Made by a program: the position numbers and the translations under genes
From: Haliclona indistincta
Lineage: Eukaryota > Porifera > Demospongiae > Haplosclerida > Chalinidae
Length of the DNA stretch: 64,000 bases
NCBI GenBank assembly: GCA_964017065.1
Contig: OZ024789.1
Span: forward strand, 9,276,222 to 9,340,221
Direction of reading: 5' to 3'
In this document: positions 1 through 10,194 of the stretch, in pieces
How positions within the stretch are numbered: the stretch's first letter is position 1
Layout of the letters: the number at the start of each line of letters is the position of its first letter
The notes under the pieces: generated by a model
Told to the model about the DNA's origin: nothing
Database searches by the model: none
What the model saw: the letters and a program-made list of their open reading frames with translations, nothing else

Positions 1-27
1 CGATAATAGATGGTGGCCGAATATAGG

Positions 28-1582
28 GGTGGTGCCTAAAACCCGGGACGGGACGGGACATGCGCGGGACGTCCCGCCGGGACAGGATCATCCAATCCCG
101 TCCCAAGCTGAAATCAGGAAGCTCCTGCAAGCAGCGCAATGTTTAAGACAGCACTCTTCTAGCTTTGGTTGACTTTCTATGCCACCAATAAAAATTATTA
201 TCAATGCCATTGAGAAGTGAGTGTTGCAGATCAAGAAGCCTGCAGTTACGTACGTTCACCACTTTTTGATGACAGGAATTATGAATGGAACATCAAAACA
301 ATGTGGTGTCAGCATGCTATTGATCGTCTATGAACAGTGATAACTTTGCTTCAAGTAGTACCATCCTATGTAAAAATTCAGTAGTTATAGCCGGACACTA
401 CTCCCAGCAATACCGTGACCGTTATAACAAGACGATCTACAATAGAAACAATGTGCTGTTCATTCTTCAGTGTTCATAAACCGCCACTTTATAAGACCAC
501 TGATCTCATGCTTGCACATTCATGCCTATGCATTAATACTTACCTTTCTCGATAGACAGAATAAATCGGATAAGCAATACTGATTATAATTATTAGACTT
601 TAGTGTCAACCTTTTGTTCCTGTATAGCTACGTTCGACATAATTATGATCACTGGTAGCATTCGACTCATGCTGGAAATTATAGTTAAGATCATTTATGT
701 ACACACAAATTCACATCACTACTTCTCACTTTTTAGTTAATAAAAGCACTATAGAGTGTAATTACCTTTTTATGTGCTAATTATTCCAAAGCTCTTCTTC
801 CTTGTTTGTCGACAGTGTATCTCAATTGATCAACCTAATCAATAAGGTTGTCAATTTGATGTTGTGAAAGATGAACATAACTGCTGTTGAACAGCTGAAA
901 ATAAGAGATTCCCTTTGAGTCGATAGCCAGAGATGGAAATTCACTGGAGACGGAACAATTCAGTGTACACTTATGCAGTTTAAATGAATGATATCAGCAT
1001 TGCTACTAACTTATCCGAGAAAGGTAAGTATTATTATATTGAGAAAGGTGAGTATTAATGCATAGGCATGAATGTGCAAGCAATATAATAAGAAGAGATC
1101 AGTGGTCTTATAAAATGGTTTGTGAACAATGAAGAATGAACAGCACATTGTTCTATTGTAGATCGTCATGTTATAACGGTCACGGTATTGTTGGGAGTAG
1201 TGTCCGGCTATAACTACTGCATTTTTACATAGGATGGTGTACTACTTGAAGGCAAAGACAAAGTTATCACTGTCCATAGACGATCAATAGCATGCTGACA
1301 CCACATAGTTTTGATGTTCCATTCATAATTCGAAAAGTCATGAACGTACGTAGTCTAACTGCAGGCTTCTTGATCTGCAGCACTCACTTCTCAATGGCAT
1401 TGATAATAATTTTTATCTTTGGTGGCATAGAAAGTCAACCAAAGCTAGAAGAGTGCTGTCTTAAACATCATTGCGCTGCTTGCAGGAGCTTCCTGATTTC
1501 AGCTTGGGACGGGATTGGATGGTCCTGTCCCGGCGGGACGTCCCGCGCATGTCCCGTCCCGTCCCGGGTTTTAGGCACCACC
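28..1582. mobile_element. Mutator-like foldback element with ~540-bp TIRs
   Basis: The two halves are reverse complements over about 540 bp (roughly 28-570 and 1030-1582). The ends begin GGTGGTGCCTAAAACCCGGG and carry GGGAC-rich subterminal motifs. The same nonamer GAATATAGG flanks both ends (19-27 and 1583-1591) and reads as a 9-bp target site duplication. Long TIRs with a 9-bp duplication are typical of Mutator-like (MULE) and Foldback elements. The roughly 450-bp core shows no transposase, so this copy is non-autonomous. Family assignment is inference; the inverted repeat and duplication are directly visible. Confidence 0.8.
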
Positions 1583-1591
1583 GAATATAGG

Positions 1592-1940
1592 TGGCTTACT
1601 CTAATGCTGGAGTAGTCGTGTTTAGCTCATAGGCTAGCTCAGCGCACGGGTATGTGTTCATTAGAACTCTAGTCTGTTCATTTGGGCACGTGCTAATGGT
1701 GCGTGAGTGTAATAGTATCAATAATCATAGAGTTTTAGCTGAATCAATACTGAATTCACGTTTGTGTCCGCGTTCAAGTCGCGTTCGTTTCCTATTGTAT
1801 CCGGCTTTTCCACTTGCCCGGCCGTCCTGGCTTGTATATGAGTTATAATTTTTTTTATCACATTGATACTAATGTTCTATTTTACGTAGCTATAAACAAT
1901 CAACATCTTTATTGTCAGTTCCAATCTAATTACATATTTA
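1592..1940. other. intergenic, nothing recognised
   Basis: This is short AT-rich DNA between the foldback element and the stop codon of the minus-strand GTPase gene. A 64-codon open frame at 1654-1848 has no family features and is treated as chance. It probably contains the 3' UTR of the minus-strand gene. Confidence 0.5.
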
Positions 1941-3068
1941 TTATAGCAATGTACACCATTTGAGCCGCCAAGTAATGCGTCGGCGGCTCTCTCGTGAAGG
2001 ATCACCGCTACTGGCCGCTTTCTCAACTGGTTGACTCGGTGGGGTTGCTGATACCTGTGTATATTCGCCCAATTCTGCGACCGTGAGGGGTTTATCTGCC
2101 AGTAGCGGATCCTTGTCAGCCTGCTCCAGGCCCCCCGAATCGGGTATCGGCGTTTTAGTAGTTGTTGACGCTACGGGTTTATCCATTGCCAATTGGTCCT
2201 GATGACTACGGTCAGTTGTTTTCACTAGATCTACTTGCTCCAGCGATGTCAAATCAGTTGTGACTGTAGATTTAATCTGGCCAGCAGCTTCAGTTGGTTG
2301 CTGACTTTTTGGGAGAAAAAAAACATCCCCTTTATGAACTGGCGCACCTTTTATTTTTTCGACAGTAACTTCCTCGCTTTCTTCAATGGGTAAATAAATT
2401 ACTGGAGGTATAAAATGCACTTCTGAAATTTCAGGGACCTTTTTGCCAGCTTGTTCAAAACAAAGTTTTAGTACAGCAGTATCTTTCTCTATTGTTTCTT
2501 GAATAAACTGGTCACCCATATCTTGGTGACTCAAATGCATAGTCATTGCTATAACCATACAGTTGAATACATCTTTTCCAAAAGCTGTGCACATGAGCTT
2601 CAACTCTTCTTGGATATTTCCATCTGCCTTTTCCAGGATCCCTCTAATTGGTAGAAAGTATACTACCCGCCTCACCTCTAGCTTTCGATCACGTACGTAA
2701 TTGCAAATTGATTGCAAAAGCCTCGAGTTGGCGATGTAGGAGTCACCATTGGTTTTTGCGAGATTCGGACAGTTAAGGCCATGTGTGTCGAAAACGCGTA
2801 TCTTCGTCCTTTCATTGGCTTGCAATTTGAAATCAAAGTTGCCGACCAGTTCATATGTTTTAACACTGCATTCGTCTGAATAGTCTTTAATATCGTCAGT
2901 GGGAAAGCTGTTGATCTGCAGTAGCTTTTTTGTCAACTCAGTCTTCCCCATACCGTAGTTTCCAATAACAATAATGTCATAATAGTCGACATTGATAGCA
3001 GCCGTGGCAGCCATTGTACCAGCTACAAGTATGCCAAGATAGACAGATACAAGCTTAAATAGTTTCAT
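1941..3068 (-). CDS. AIG1/GIMAP-like GTPase with N-terminal hydrophobic leader
   Basis: A 375-aa single-exon protein and a diverged relative of the two plus-strand GTPases that follow. The P-loop is GNYGMGKT (residues 36-43), the G3 equivalent is DTHG instead of DTPG, and the family block VRRVVYFLP is conserved. Unlike its relatives it starts with a hydrophobic stretch (about residues 1-24), suggesting a signal peptide or membrane anchor placed directly before the G domain. It lacks the C-terminal Cys-rich module and instead has a Pro/Thr/Asp-rich tail of about 120 residues with repeated LAxxKPxx-like motifs. AIG1/GIMAP GTPases are known for immune and membrane roles; function here is inferred. 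The start is the first ATG in the frame. Divergent from the gene at 4188. Confidence 0.7.
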   Translation of the reverse strand: MKLFKLVSVYLGILVAGTMAATAAINVDYYDIIVIGNYGMGKTELTKKLLQINSFPTDDIKDYSDECSVKTYELVGNFDFKLQANERTKIRVFDTHGLNCPNLAKTNGDSYIANSRLLQSICNYVRDRKLEVRRVVYFLPIRGILEKADGNIQEELKLMCTAFGKDVFNCMVIAMTMHLSHQDMGDQFIQETIEKDTAVLKLCFEQAGKKVPEISEVHFIPPVIYLPIEESEEVTVEKIKGAPVHKGDVFFLPKSQQPTEAAGQIKSTVTTDLTSLEQVDLVKTTDRSHQDQLAMDKPVASTTTKTPIPDSGGLEQADKDPLLADKPLTVAELGEYTQVSATPPSQPVEKAASSGDPSRESRRRITWRLKWCTLL

Positions 3069-4137
3069 TTAAAAATTCATATTGGCTGTCACATGCATGC
3101 AAGCATATCATGCATTTGAATATTAATGCGTGAAAGCCATCATGCGGTCACTGATGACTTACACTGCAATGCTGGCGTGCATATTTGCTTATGAAAAGAT
3201 ATTATAATGCGAATTAGGCATTTATTGTAGCTGTAGGGAGTGGCCAAGCTGGCCTCAATTTGTCAAATCTGATAGTTATTTCTATAGAGCTTTATACAAT
3301 CACGTATTTACAACCACGCAAGCCGCACAGCCGCTTGCGCACAGCTGTACAGTCACAAAGCCGTCGCACAGCCCGCACAAAGCCACCGCACAGCCTCACA
3401 GCCTGGCACAAAGCCAGCCGCCTAAAGCCACCGCACAGCCACAGAGCCCCTGCACAGCCTCACAGCCACAAAGCCGCCGCACAGCTACATGGCATACTTT
3501 TTAGATATGTTATTGTACTAGGATAGGTAAAAACTACTAGCTACTAAGCACTCCATTTTACGGACAGATTGGTTAATGCAAATAAAATTAGCAATAGTAT
3601 CAACTTTAAACAATGGTGAATTATTCAGGTCTTCATATATACACTCCAGCATTGCCCAGTGATATAATAGCATCACTAAACATTTCATAACTGGCAGAAT
3701 TATGAATTTTTTTTATGCCTGCCATTGGTGGGCAGAGTCAACAGGCATGCATTGACAGTGTACAGTGCATTTTAAATTTAAGACCTCACTCACTAAAAGA
3801 CTAGCTGGGTTGCTAATACATGCATGCAATACTCGGCCTAAGGAAGTCTTTGATTTATTATTGTAACAGTATTATACTTGAAACAAAATAAATTATAATT
3901 ATGGCCACAAATGCACTGAATATTGCCTAGAATGCATGCTACACAATTAAGAAACTATCAGCACAGTGTAACCTATATCGAGTCATAATTTATAATCAAG
4001 CCAACACAATATATATGCAGCTCATTATTGTGCGGCCTTATGGATATAATTATCCATAGCTATGCATGACTGTAATTATTATTCATTGGAGTCGACACAT
4101 GGGATGCATGCAATAAGGTTGCTTGTACACACTGCCC
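3069..4137. other. divergent intergenic region between two GTPase genes
   Basis: About 1.1 kb separate the start codons of the divergent GTPase genes. Apart from the minisatellite in it I see AT-rich sequence with frequent TGCATGCA-type words and no convincing coding exon. It should hold the regulatory sequence of both genes. Confidence 0.5.
3317..3490. repeat. degenerate CACAGCC/AAAGCC minisatellite
   Basis: Tandem, imperfect copies of short units of the type CGCACAGCC and CACAAAGCC run for about 170 bp. An 88-codon frame crosses it (3260-3526), but its composition comes entirely from the repeat and it is not called a gene. Confidence 0.6.
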
Positions 4138-4145
4138 TATAAATA
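4138..4145 (+). promoter_or_regulatory. TATA box of the first plus-strand GTPase gene
   Basis: TATAAATA lies 43 bp upstream of the ATG at 4188. A matching TATATAAATA sits at the same distance from the next paralogue, which supports a real core promoter with a very short 5' UTR. Confidence 0.6.
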
Positions 4146-4187
4146 CAAAGAGCTGTAAGCTATTTTGATCATTTTTACTGATAACCA

Positions 4188-5306
4188 ATGGAAAAGAAGG
4201 TTTACTTTGACATTGTTCTTGTTGGAAAAACTGGTAGAGGAAAGAGTACTTTAGGAAACAAGCTTCTTCAGGTGCAGAGTGATCCTTCATCCTTGACCGC
4301 CTATGGAAGGAATGTGTTTCAAAAATTGTTCACAGCAAATGATCTTCCCAATGATGACATATACAGCACAATTTTCTCTGTCACAAAAGAGTGTGAACTA
4401 GTGGCAAATGAACGTATCAAAGTTCGAGTGCTAGACACTCCAGGTTTTGCTGACTCAGGTGCACTAGAAGACAAGAATGCAACTGTATACAATGCTAATC
4501 TCAGGATCTTTCGTGGTGTTGTACGTGAACACGTAGACAGAAGCAAAAACTTGCAGGTGCGTCGAATGGTGTACTTTCTTCCTGAAAGAGGGCCCATGGA
4601 GAAAGTGGATGCTGTTTTCCAAGAGGAGTTAAGAGTTATGCATTTTTTCTTTGGTGATGCTATATTCAAGTGCATGGTTGTTGTAGCAACTAACCATGAA
4701 AAATTTCAAGAAAAGCCGCTAGACAAAGAAGACATAAGTAAAATGGAAAAGATTTTCGCAGTTGCACTGAAAAATGTCACCGGAGGAAAAGGAATATGTC
4801 CACCTATAATCTACATTGGCTTGAACGAGAGCGAGAAAGAGGTCCTGAGAAAAATAAAAGAAGCTCCAGTTATTGTGGATGAAGTTTTTATACCAAAGTT
4901 TCGAGATGGCTTATGCACACGGTGTATGATTAAAATGCAATACAAAGAATCTGATATCGATGACGAAAAACAAGAGATAGTCGGTGTTTCATCAAACAGT
5001 AGTGAACTTTTCCCTTATGATGATTCCTTCTGCCACCCAAAATTTGTTCCAAGATTTACAAAGGCAGTTAAAATTCTCGGTGGACTTGCCCATGTGGCAA
5101 CTTTAGGTGCTGGCCTTCTTGCAGAAAAGGTAAAGGAAGGCTATGAGACTTGGCCAGGCTTTACTAACTCAGATGAAAAATGTGCAAATTGTGAACGATT
5201 TCCTGGTTCAGTGGGTTGCTGTAAAGTACACACTAGCGTTCAAATACTGAATAGCGAGACTGGTGAACGTGAAATGATCAAAGTTGATCATGCTGACTCT
5301 GTTTAA
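4188..5306 (+). CDS. AIG1/GIMAP-like GTPase with Cys-rich C-terminal module
   Basis: A 372-aa single-exon GTPase. G1 is GKTGRGKS (residues 13-20) and G3 is DTPG (83-86). The G4 position reads ATNHEK (167-172), not the Ras-type NKxD, as in the AIG1/GIMAP branch. After the G domain comes a conserved module: CxxC at 243/246, Cys-His at 282-283, a short Gly/Ala-rich segment near 298-312, CxxC at 332/335 and Cys-Cys at 344-345. This suggests metal binding next to a membrane-seeking stretch. The whole layout is shared with the next gene, so they are a tandem duplicate pair. The start ATG lies just after a TATA box. Families of this type act in immunity and stress responses in animals and plants; the role here is inferred. 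Confidence 0.8.
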   Translation: MEKKVYFDIVLVGKTGRGKSTLGNKLLQVQSDPSSLTAYGRNVFQKLFTANDLPNDDIYSTIFSVTKECELVANERIKVRVLDTPGFADSGALEDKNATVYNANLRIFRGVVREHVDRSKNLQVRRMVYFLPERGPMEKVDAVFQEELRVMHFFFGDAIFKCMVVVATNHEKFQEKPLDKEDISKMEKIFAVALKNVTGGKGICPPIIYIGLNESEKEVLRKIKEAPVIVDEVFIPKFRDGLCTRCMIKMQYKESDIDDEKQEIVGVSSNSSELFPYDDSFCHPKFVPRFTKAVKILGGLAHVATLGAGLLAEKVKEGYETWPGFTNSDEKCANCERFPGSVGCCKVHTSVQILNSETGEREMIKVDHADSV

Positions 5307-6555
5307 TTAGCAATAACATTATTTTTGTAATGTTTTAGTTTGTTTTATTATTAACAGGCTTTGTCATATGCATGTGGAAGTGTTTACTACTAACTTTATA
5401 ACCTTATACGTGTTACGGGACTGGAACATGCACTTGCAAAAATTACTTACACGTTGATGATTCTTTATAAAGGTTTGTACATGTACAAGTACAATACCTT
5501 TTGCAATTCAACCTTGCTTGGCTTTCATGCTATTATAATAATTATAGTTTTAATCATGATTTTATTCTCGTGTGCACCTGCAAGTAATGTTTTCACTCAC
5601 AACATGAATAATCATAAGATTTCCAGTTTGGAATTTTCCAATTTCATGATGTTATTACTTGATCATGTAAATGACAAAACAATAAGGAAGAACAGTGGTT
5701 TTACATGCAGTAAGCTGTTTTCATAATGGTTTGCTATTAATATTGAATGCTGATTCACACTGCATTATGTGTTACATAGTTGCATGGGTTCCTTTAAACA
5801 TTATAATACATGAAATCATACTTAGTGAAGTTAGAAAACATATTGATATCAGTAAGATGCATCTGATTGTTTAATAATGCATAACAAGAAGGAGCATCTG
5901 ATGCTCAATGCATGGGCATTGACAGGGAGACTCTCTACCAATGCCTCCCATACAAACTGTGAAACCATAATACTACCCTATTTGGTAGTGCAGCTCAGAA
6001 AGGTCAGTTATATTGAGAGTTAGACCCTCCTTCTCGTATTTCTTTTTGTACCTCTTTCAGCCACTGATTGATCATTAATAATAATTATATTGTATAAATA
6101 TCTGGTCTTCATTGTCTGCGAAATACCACATATATACCAGTTGTTTTTATTTTATTCTAGACAAAGCTACTCAGGAAGTGCCATCCAGGATTCAAAAATG
6201 TGCTCTCATTGAATATTTTATCCTTGAATTGTGGTATAAAGGCACTTAACTGACTTGAGTTACGTGTTATTGACTGAATGAGAAAGAAAATAATCTTTCG
6301 TGGTCAAGCATACTAGATTATACGCCTTGCACAATTAAACAAGAGTAATTTGCTGCCATTACCAATATTAATAAAATTACCAATAATAAAATTAAAGATT
6401 GCACAGCAATGAGCAGACAGGTATGCATTGCTTTACTCCAAACAGCTGCTTGGGGTGGAAGTGTTTAAATAGATACTTAACTGTACTAGCATTCCAGTTT
6501 TAACATAATTTATTCATTCCTCTCATGAGGTTAAGTGGCACAATGTTTATTCTGC
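5307..6555. other. intergenic between tandem GTPase paralogues
   Basis: About 1.25 kb of AT-rich sequence. It includes a 90-codon open frame (5454-5726) with no family features and a short hairpin-like stretch near 5885-6045 that matched no RNA family I could recognise. No gene called. Confidence 0.5.
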
Positions 6556-6565
6556 TATATAAATA
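6556..6565 (+). promoter_or_regulatory. TATA box of the second plus-strand GTPase gene
   Basis: TATATAAATA lies 43 bp upstream of the chosen ATG (6609), mirroring the TATA-to-ATG spacing of the paralogue at 4188. This also supports choosing 6609 over the upstream GTG. Confidence 0.6.
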
Positions 6566-6608
6566 CATTACTGTGTGACTGACCATCCTTGTGGAGAAGA
6601 CCTTGATC

Positions 6609-7691
6609 ATGGCTGTTGCTAGAACTGAAGAATACTATGACATTATACTTGTTGGAAGAACTGGAAAAGGAAAGAGTACTTTGGGAAACAAGCTTCTTCA
6701 GGTGAATAGCAGTAAACCTGATTTATTATTCAGCTATCACAACGGTTCTTTCAAAAAGTTTCGTACTGCAACCGATGACCCCTCAAGTTCCTACCAGTCT
6801 ACTACTAAAACAAATGAACTAGTGGTTAACAAAGAAATCAAGCTACGAGTCCTTGACACACGTGGTTTTGCTGACTCACACAAGGATGAAAATACAACTA
6901 TTTATGAAGAAAATCTTGGCATTTTTCGGGAAATTGTACGCGAACAGCTTGCAAAGAAATTACAGGTGCGCCGAATTGTGTACTTTCTTCCTGATAGAGG
7001 ACCCATGGAAAAAGTTGACTCTGTTTTTCAAGAAGAGCTGAAAGTTATGCATTACTTTTTTGGTGACAAAGTCTTTAATTGCATGGTCGTTGTGGCAACA
7101 AACAATGCTAAATTTCAAGACTATCCACTAGATGAAAAAGATCTGGCTGTCATCAAAGCATGTTTTTCCGTTGCCTTGGAAAACGTCACAGGAACGAAGC
7201 GAGCATGCCCGCCAATAGTTTATATTTGTTTAGATGAGAGTGAAGAGCAGGTCTTGTCAAAAATAAAAAGTGCTGAAGTTATAGTAGATAAAGTCTTTGT
7301 ACCGAAGTTTCGAAGTGAAATTTGCTCACGCTGTCCTGCCAAAATTCAGTACAAAGATGGTCCATCCGGGAGAGAAATTCTTGGTGTCATAGAAAAAGAT
7401 GGTACGTTTGCGATTCCTGAAAATTCGAAATGTCACCCGAAGTTTGTCCCAAAATTTTCAAAGCCAAAGAAGGTTTTCGGTGGATTGGCCCATGTAGCTA
7501 CATTTGGTGCTGCTCTTGTCGCAGAAAAGTTAAAGGAAGATTATAAAACTTGGCCTGGCTTCAACAACTGCGAGGAAAAGTGTGTGCTCTGCAAAAAGCC
7601 CCCTGGCTCAGCAGGTTGCTGTAGAGTACAATCCACACAATATGTGCCAAAGGAAGGAGAAGTTACTATTCAACATACTAATGATCTTTAA
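6609..7691 (+). CDS. AIG1/GIMAP-like GTPase with Cys-rich C-terminal module (paralogue)
   Basis: A 360-aa single-exon paralogue of the gene at 4188, alignable over its full length. The P-loop GRTGKGKS is intact. G3 reads DTRG, the switch region reads GFADS, and the block VRRIVYFLPDRGPMEKV is nearly identical to the neighbour. The C-terminal module keeps the CxxC, Cys-His, CxxC and Cys-Cys pairs and the HVATxGA Gly/Ala segment. The open frame extends six codons upstream to a GTG, but the first ATG (6609) is chosen because of the TATA box spacing and the alignment with the paralogue. Tandem same-strand duplication, about 1.3 kb apart. GTP binding is well supported; cellular role unknown. Confidence 0.8.
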   Translation: MAVARTEEYYDIILVGRTGKGKSTLGNKLLQVNSSKPDLLFSYHNGSFKKFRTATDDPSSSYQSTTKTNELVVNKEIKLRVLDTRGFADSHKDENTTIYEENLGIFREIVREQLAKKLQVRRIVYFLPDRGPMEKVDSVFQEELKVMHYFFGDKVFNCMVVVATNNAKFQDYPLDEKDLAVIKACFSVALENVTGTKRACPPIVYICLDESEEQVLSKIKSAEVIVDKVFVPKFRSEICSRCPAKIQYKDGPSGREILGVIEKDGTFAIPENSKCHPKFVPKFSKPKKVFGGLAHVATFGAALVAEKLKEDYKTWPGFNNCEEKCVLCKKPPGSAGCCRVQSTQYVPKEGEVTIQHTNDL

Positions 7692-7887
7692 AACACTTTG
7701 TGTCAATATTTTTTTGTGTAGCAAAAAGTAAACGTAACATCATAGTGAGCTAATAATAATTAATTTTATTCTGTCATTCTTTCTTAGCATACATGTAGCA
7801 ATTTTAATTTTGTAAGGTTTTTTGAACCTAAGATAGAAAGAAAAGAAAGTGATAAGTCGATAGGGGGAAGAGAGTTCCAAATGCGGA

Positions 7888-8843
7888 TCAACCTGCAAAA
7901 GTAGGAATGATGTGAAGAAGAAGTGGAGCTAAACTGTACTTGTGTACCAGTTTAGCATGCGCAGCTGAACCGGATCTGGTAGAAGAAGTGGAGAATGAGA
8001 TGAAATCTTTGACATCAAAGCTAGGGTCAGGAAACTTGAGGCATTTGACAAAAAATAAGACGTCAAACAATTCATATGGGAACATTAATGGGAGCTAGTT
8101 GAGGGAAATCAACCTGGATTTGTATATAGTCTGCAGAGAAGTCATTCAAGATAAATTTAGTTGCCCGCCTCTGAGTTCTCTCTAAGAAAATAACGTCTTT
8201 AATTAGGTGGGGTCTCCAGACTTGACAGCAGTAAGTATATAAGTCAAGCGAAAGATAGAGAAGTTTCTTGGCTCTGATTGAAACAGAAGAGGAGAAAGTC
8301 CGGCGAATCAGGCTGAGTTGCTTGTAGGCCTTAGCCGAGATGATGCTGTAGTGCTTAGACCAAGAGAGATTGGAAGAGAATATAATACCTAAATCTTTAC
8401 TGTGATCGAGAAGAGGAACTTCTGCCTGACCAAGATGGTAGGTAGCATTAACTGGAGAGACACTCCTGTTGTAGAATCTGAGCAGGCAACTCATAGAGAT
8501 GTTGAACGTGAGACCGCTGCGAGTACTCCAGCTGCATGTGAATTAGGTCTAGGTCTTCCTGAAGACATGAGGAATCTGAATGAGACAGAATTCTGGCACA
8601 GCACTTGGTGTCGTCTGCAAACAAAAAAGGAGTTGCAAAAGAGGGGACATGTGACAGCTCGTTAATAAAGAGAATGAACAGCAGGGGCCCAGGTATACTA
8701 CCCTGAGGTACCCCAGATGAGACTGAGCGCCATTCAGACTCACAGCGATTGACTACAACACATTGCTTTCTGTTAGAAAGGTAGGCTTTAAAGAAGCGCC
8801 AGAGGCTACCAGAGATACCAGCATCCCATGAACATGCAGTCAC
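7888..8843 (-). pseudogene. decayed non-LTR retrotransposon (LINE) reverse transcriptase
   Basis: Three overlapping minus-strand frames together spell the second half of a LINE reverse transcriptase. The signatures are SGVPQGSxxGPLLF and FADDTK, followed by the downstream region with LGIIFSSNLSWSKH and QRRATKFILND. The frames change at about 8450 and 8080, so the gene is broken. The N-terminal half and the endonuclease are missing. The style suggests a Jockey/CR1-like clade, but clade assignment needs a tree. Confidence 0.85.
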
Positions 8844-10133
8844 GTTTTACTGCTTGTCCAGCTGGTTCTCAGTAAATGTAGTATAAAGGTTTTGGTAATT
8901 CTCAGTAGCTTACTGAGAAACCTGGAAACCAAACCCTAAACCCATAACCCTAAACTAAAATCCAGTATAGTAGTGGGAACACAATATTTATTTTTAAAAA
9001 CTGAACAGGTTTCCCAATCAGGTGGCAATACAGATAGTACCGGAAACCATTTGTAAGCCAGAATAATTATTCTTTTTATGCAATGGGAGGAGCAGTATAC
9101 CTTACCAATGAAAATAGACACATTGCATAATAAACAAAGCAGCATGATAGCTATTAACCTATTACACTGAGTAGCCGCCATCTTACGTGGTCATCCCTAC
9201 ATACCATTGCTGAGCGGCAATGATATAATGATTTAATTTCATGCATGAAATTTTACGACTATAATCTTATTTGTCAGTGTACTCTGTAGTTCTCATGCAT
9301 ACTTTATAATGACTGCCCATGCACCTGTTGCTTTTGTGGAGATATGCATTAAGTTCCTCCTGCAAAACCGCAAGTATTTTTTGCCTACATCATCAATAAA
9401 GTGTGTCCATTACATGTGGTTGTGCGATTCTGTAATAAAGTATTCAAAAACAACTCCATAAGCCCTGCCTCAACTAGTCCTGTTCTCAAGCTGTTTGTTC
9501 AGTGCAGTTAGTGTATTTAGATAATAAAATTCTTAGAAAAAGAATTAGACGCATCAGCAGACACACTGAATTAGACACAGACACACTAAATAATATTGAC
9601 TACGCCAACTTTGACTACGCCAACTTTGACTACTCAACACTATAGCAGGTGTGTATGATCTGTACATGTATTCATTTTAAACCCTGTTGCAGGTTGTAGT
9701 ATGAATGACATCAGTGTTTCCATGGATACTAGCCGACTATACATCTGACTCAAGGACCCCAAGGATCTGTCTAAGGTATAAACACACAAGTAATTATGTC
9801 CACACCACTACCAGAATGTCAGTTCACAACCATGTGACAAGCATGAAGTGATCATGAAAATGAAGCAATGGCAGGACAAGAAAAGTGAGTCAACAGCAGG
9901 AACACACATGACGGTAGATCTCCTTCAGTTGAAAACTCATTTTGGTCTAAAACATTTTTTTATCAAAGTTTACTGAGATAAAGCACCGAATCGTCTCCGA
10001 CTCACTTAAATGCAATTGAAAAACCAGAACTACATCATGATGGATGATAATCAGAGACTTAACACATGAAGCTGTAATTCTCACTTCAGCAATTACTGAC
10101 TATTGCCCTTTAGTTTTTAAGTACTTTTTATTT

Positions 10134-10194
10134 GTGCCGGTTCTATAGAGTATGATTGTGACATATAGTGTCACATACTCTATAGAACCGGCAC
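10134..10194. repeat. near-perfect 61-bp palindrome
   Basis: GTGCCGGTTCTATAGAGTATG is followed after a short centre by its reverse complement, giving a long hairpin-forming stem inside the first unit of the tandem array. It may be a miniature foldback element; no target duplication was identified. Confidence 0.7.

Noticed and set aside
1292..1615. 107-codon open frame in the first kilobases
   Set aside because: It lies within the right arm of the foldback element and has no family features.
3260..3526. 88-codon His/Pro-rich open frame
   Set aside because: Encoded by the CACAGCC minisatellite.
5885..6045. Possible structured small RNA
   Set aside because: Some complementarity between GAAGGAGCAT and downstream CTCCTTCTCG, but no match to snRNA, tRNA or other families I know.
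8925..8960. Telomere-like AAACCCTAAACCCATAACCC
   Set aside because: Only about three imperfect CCCTAA words, too few to call an interstitial telomere repeat.
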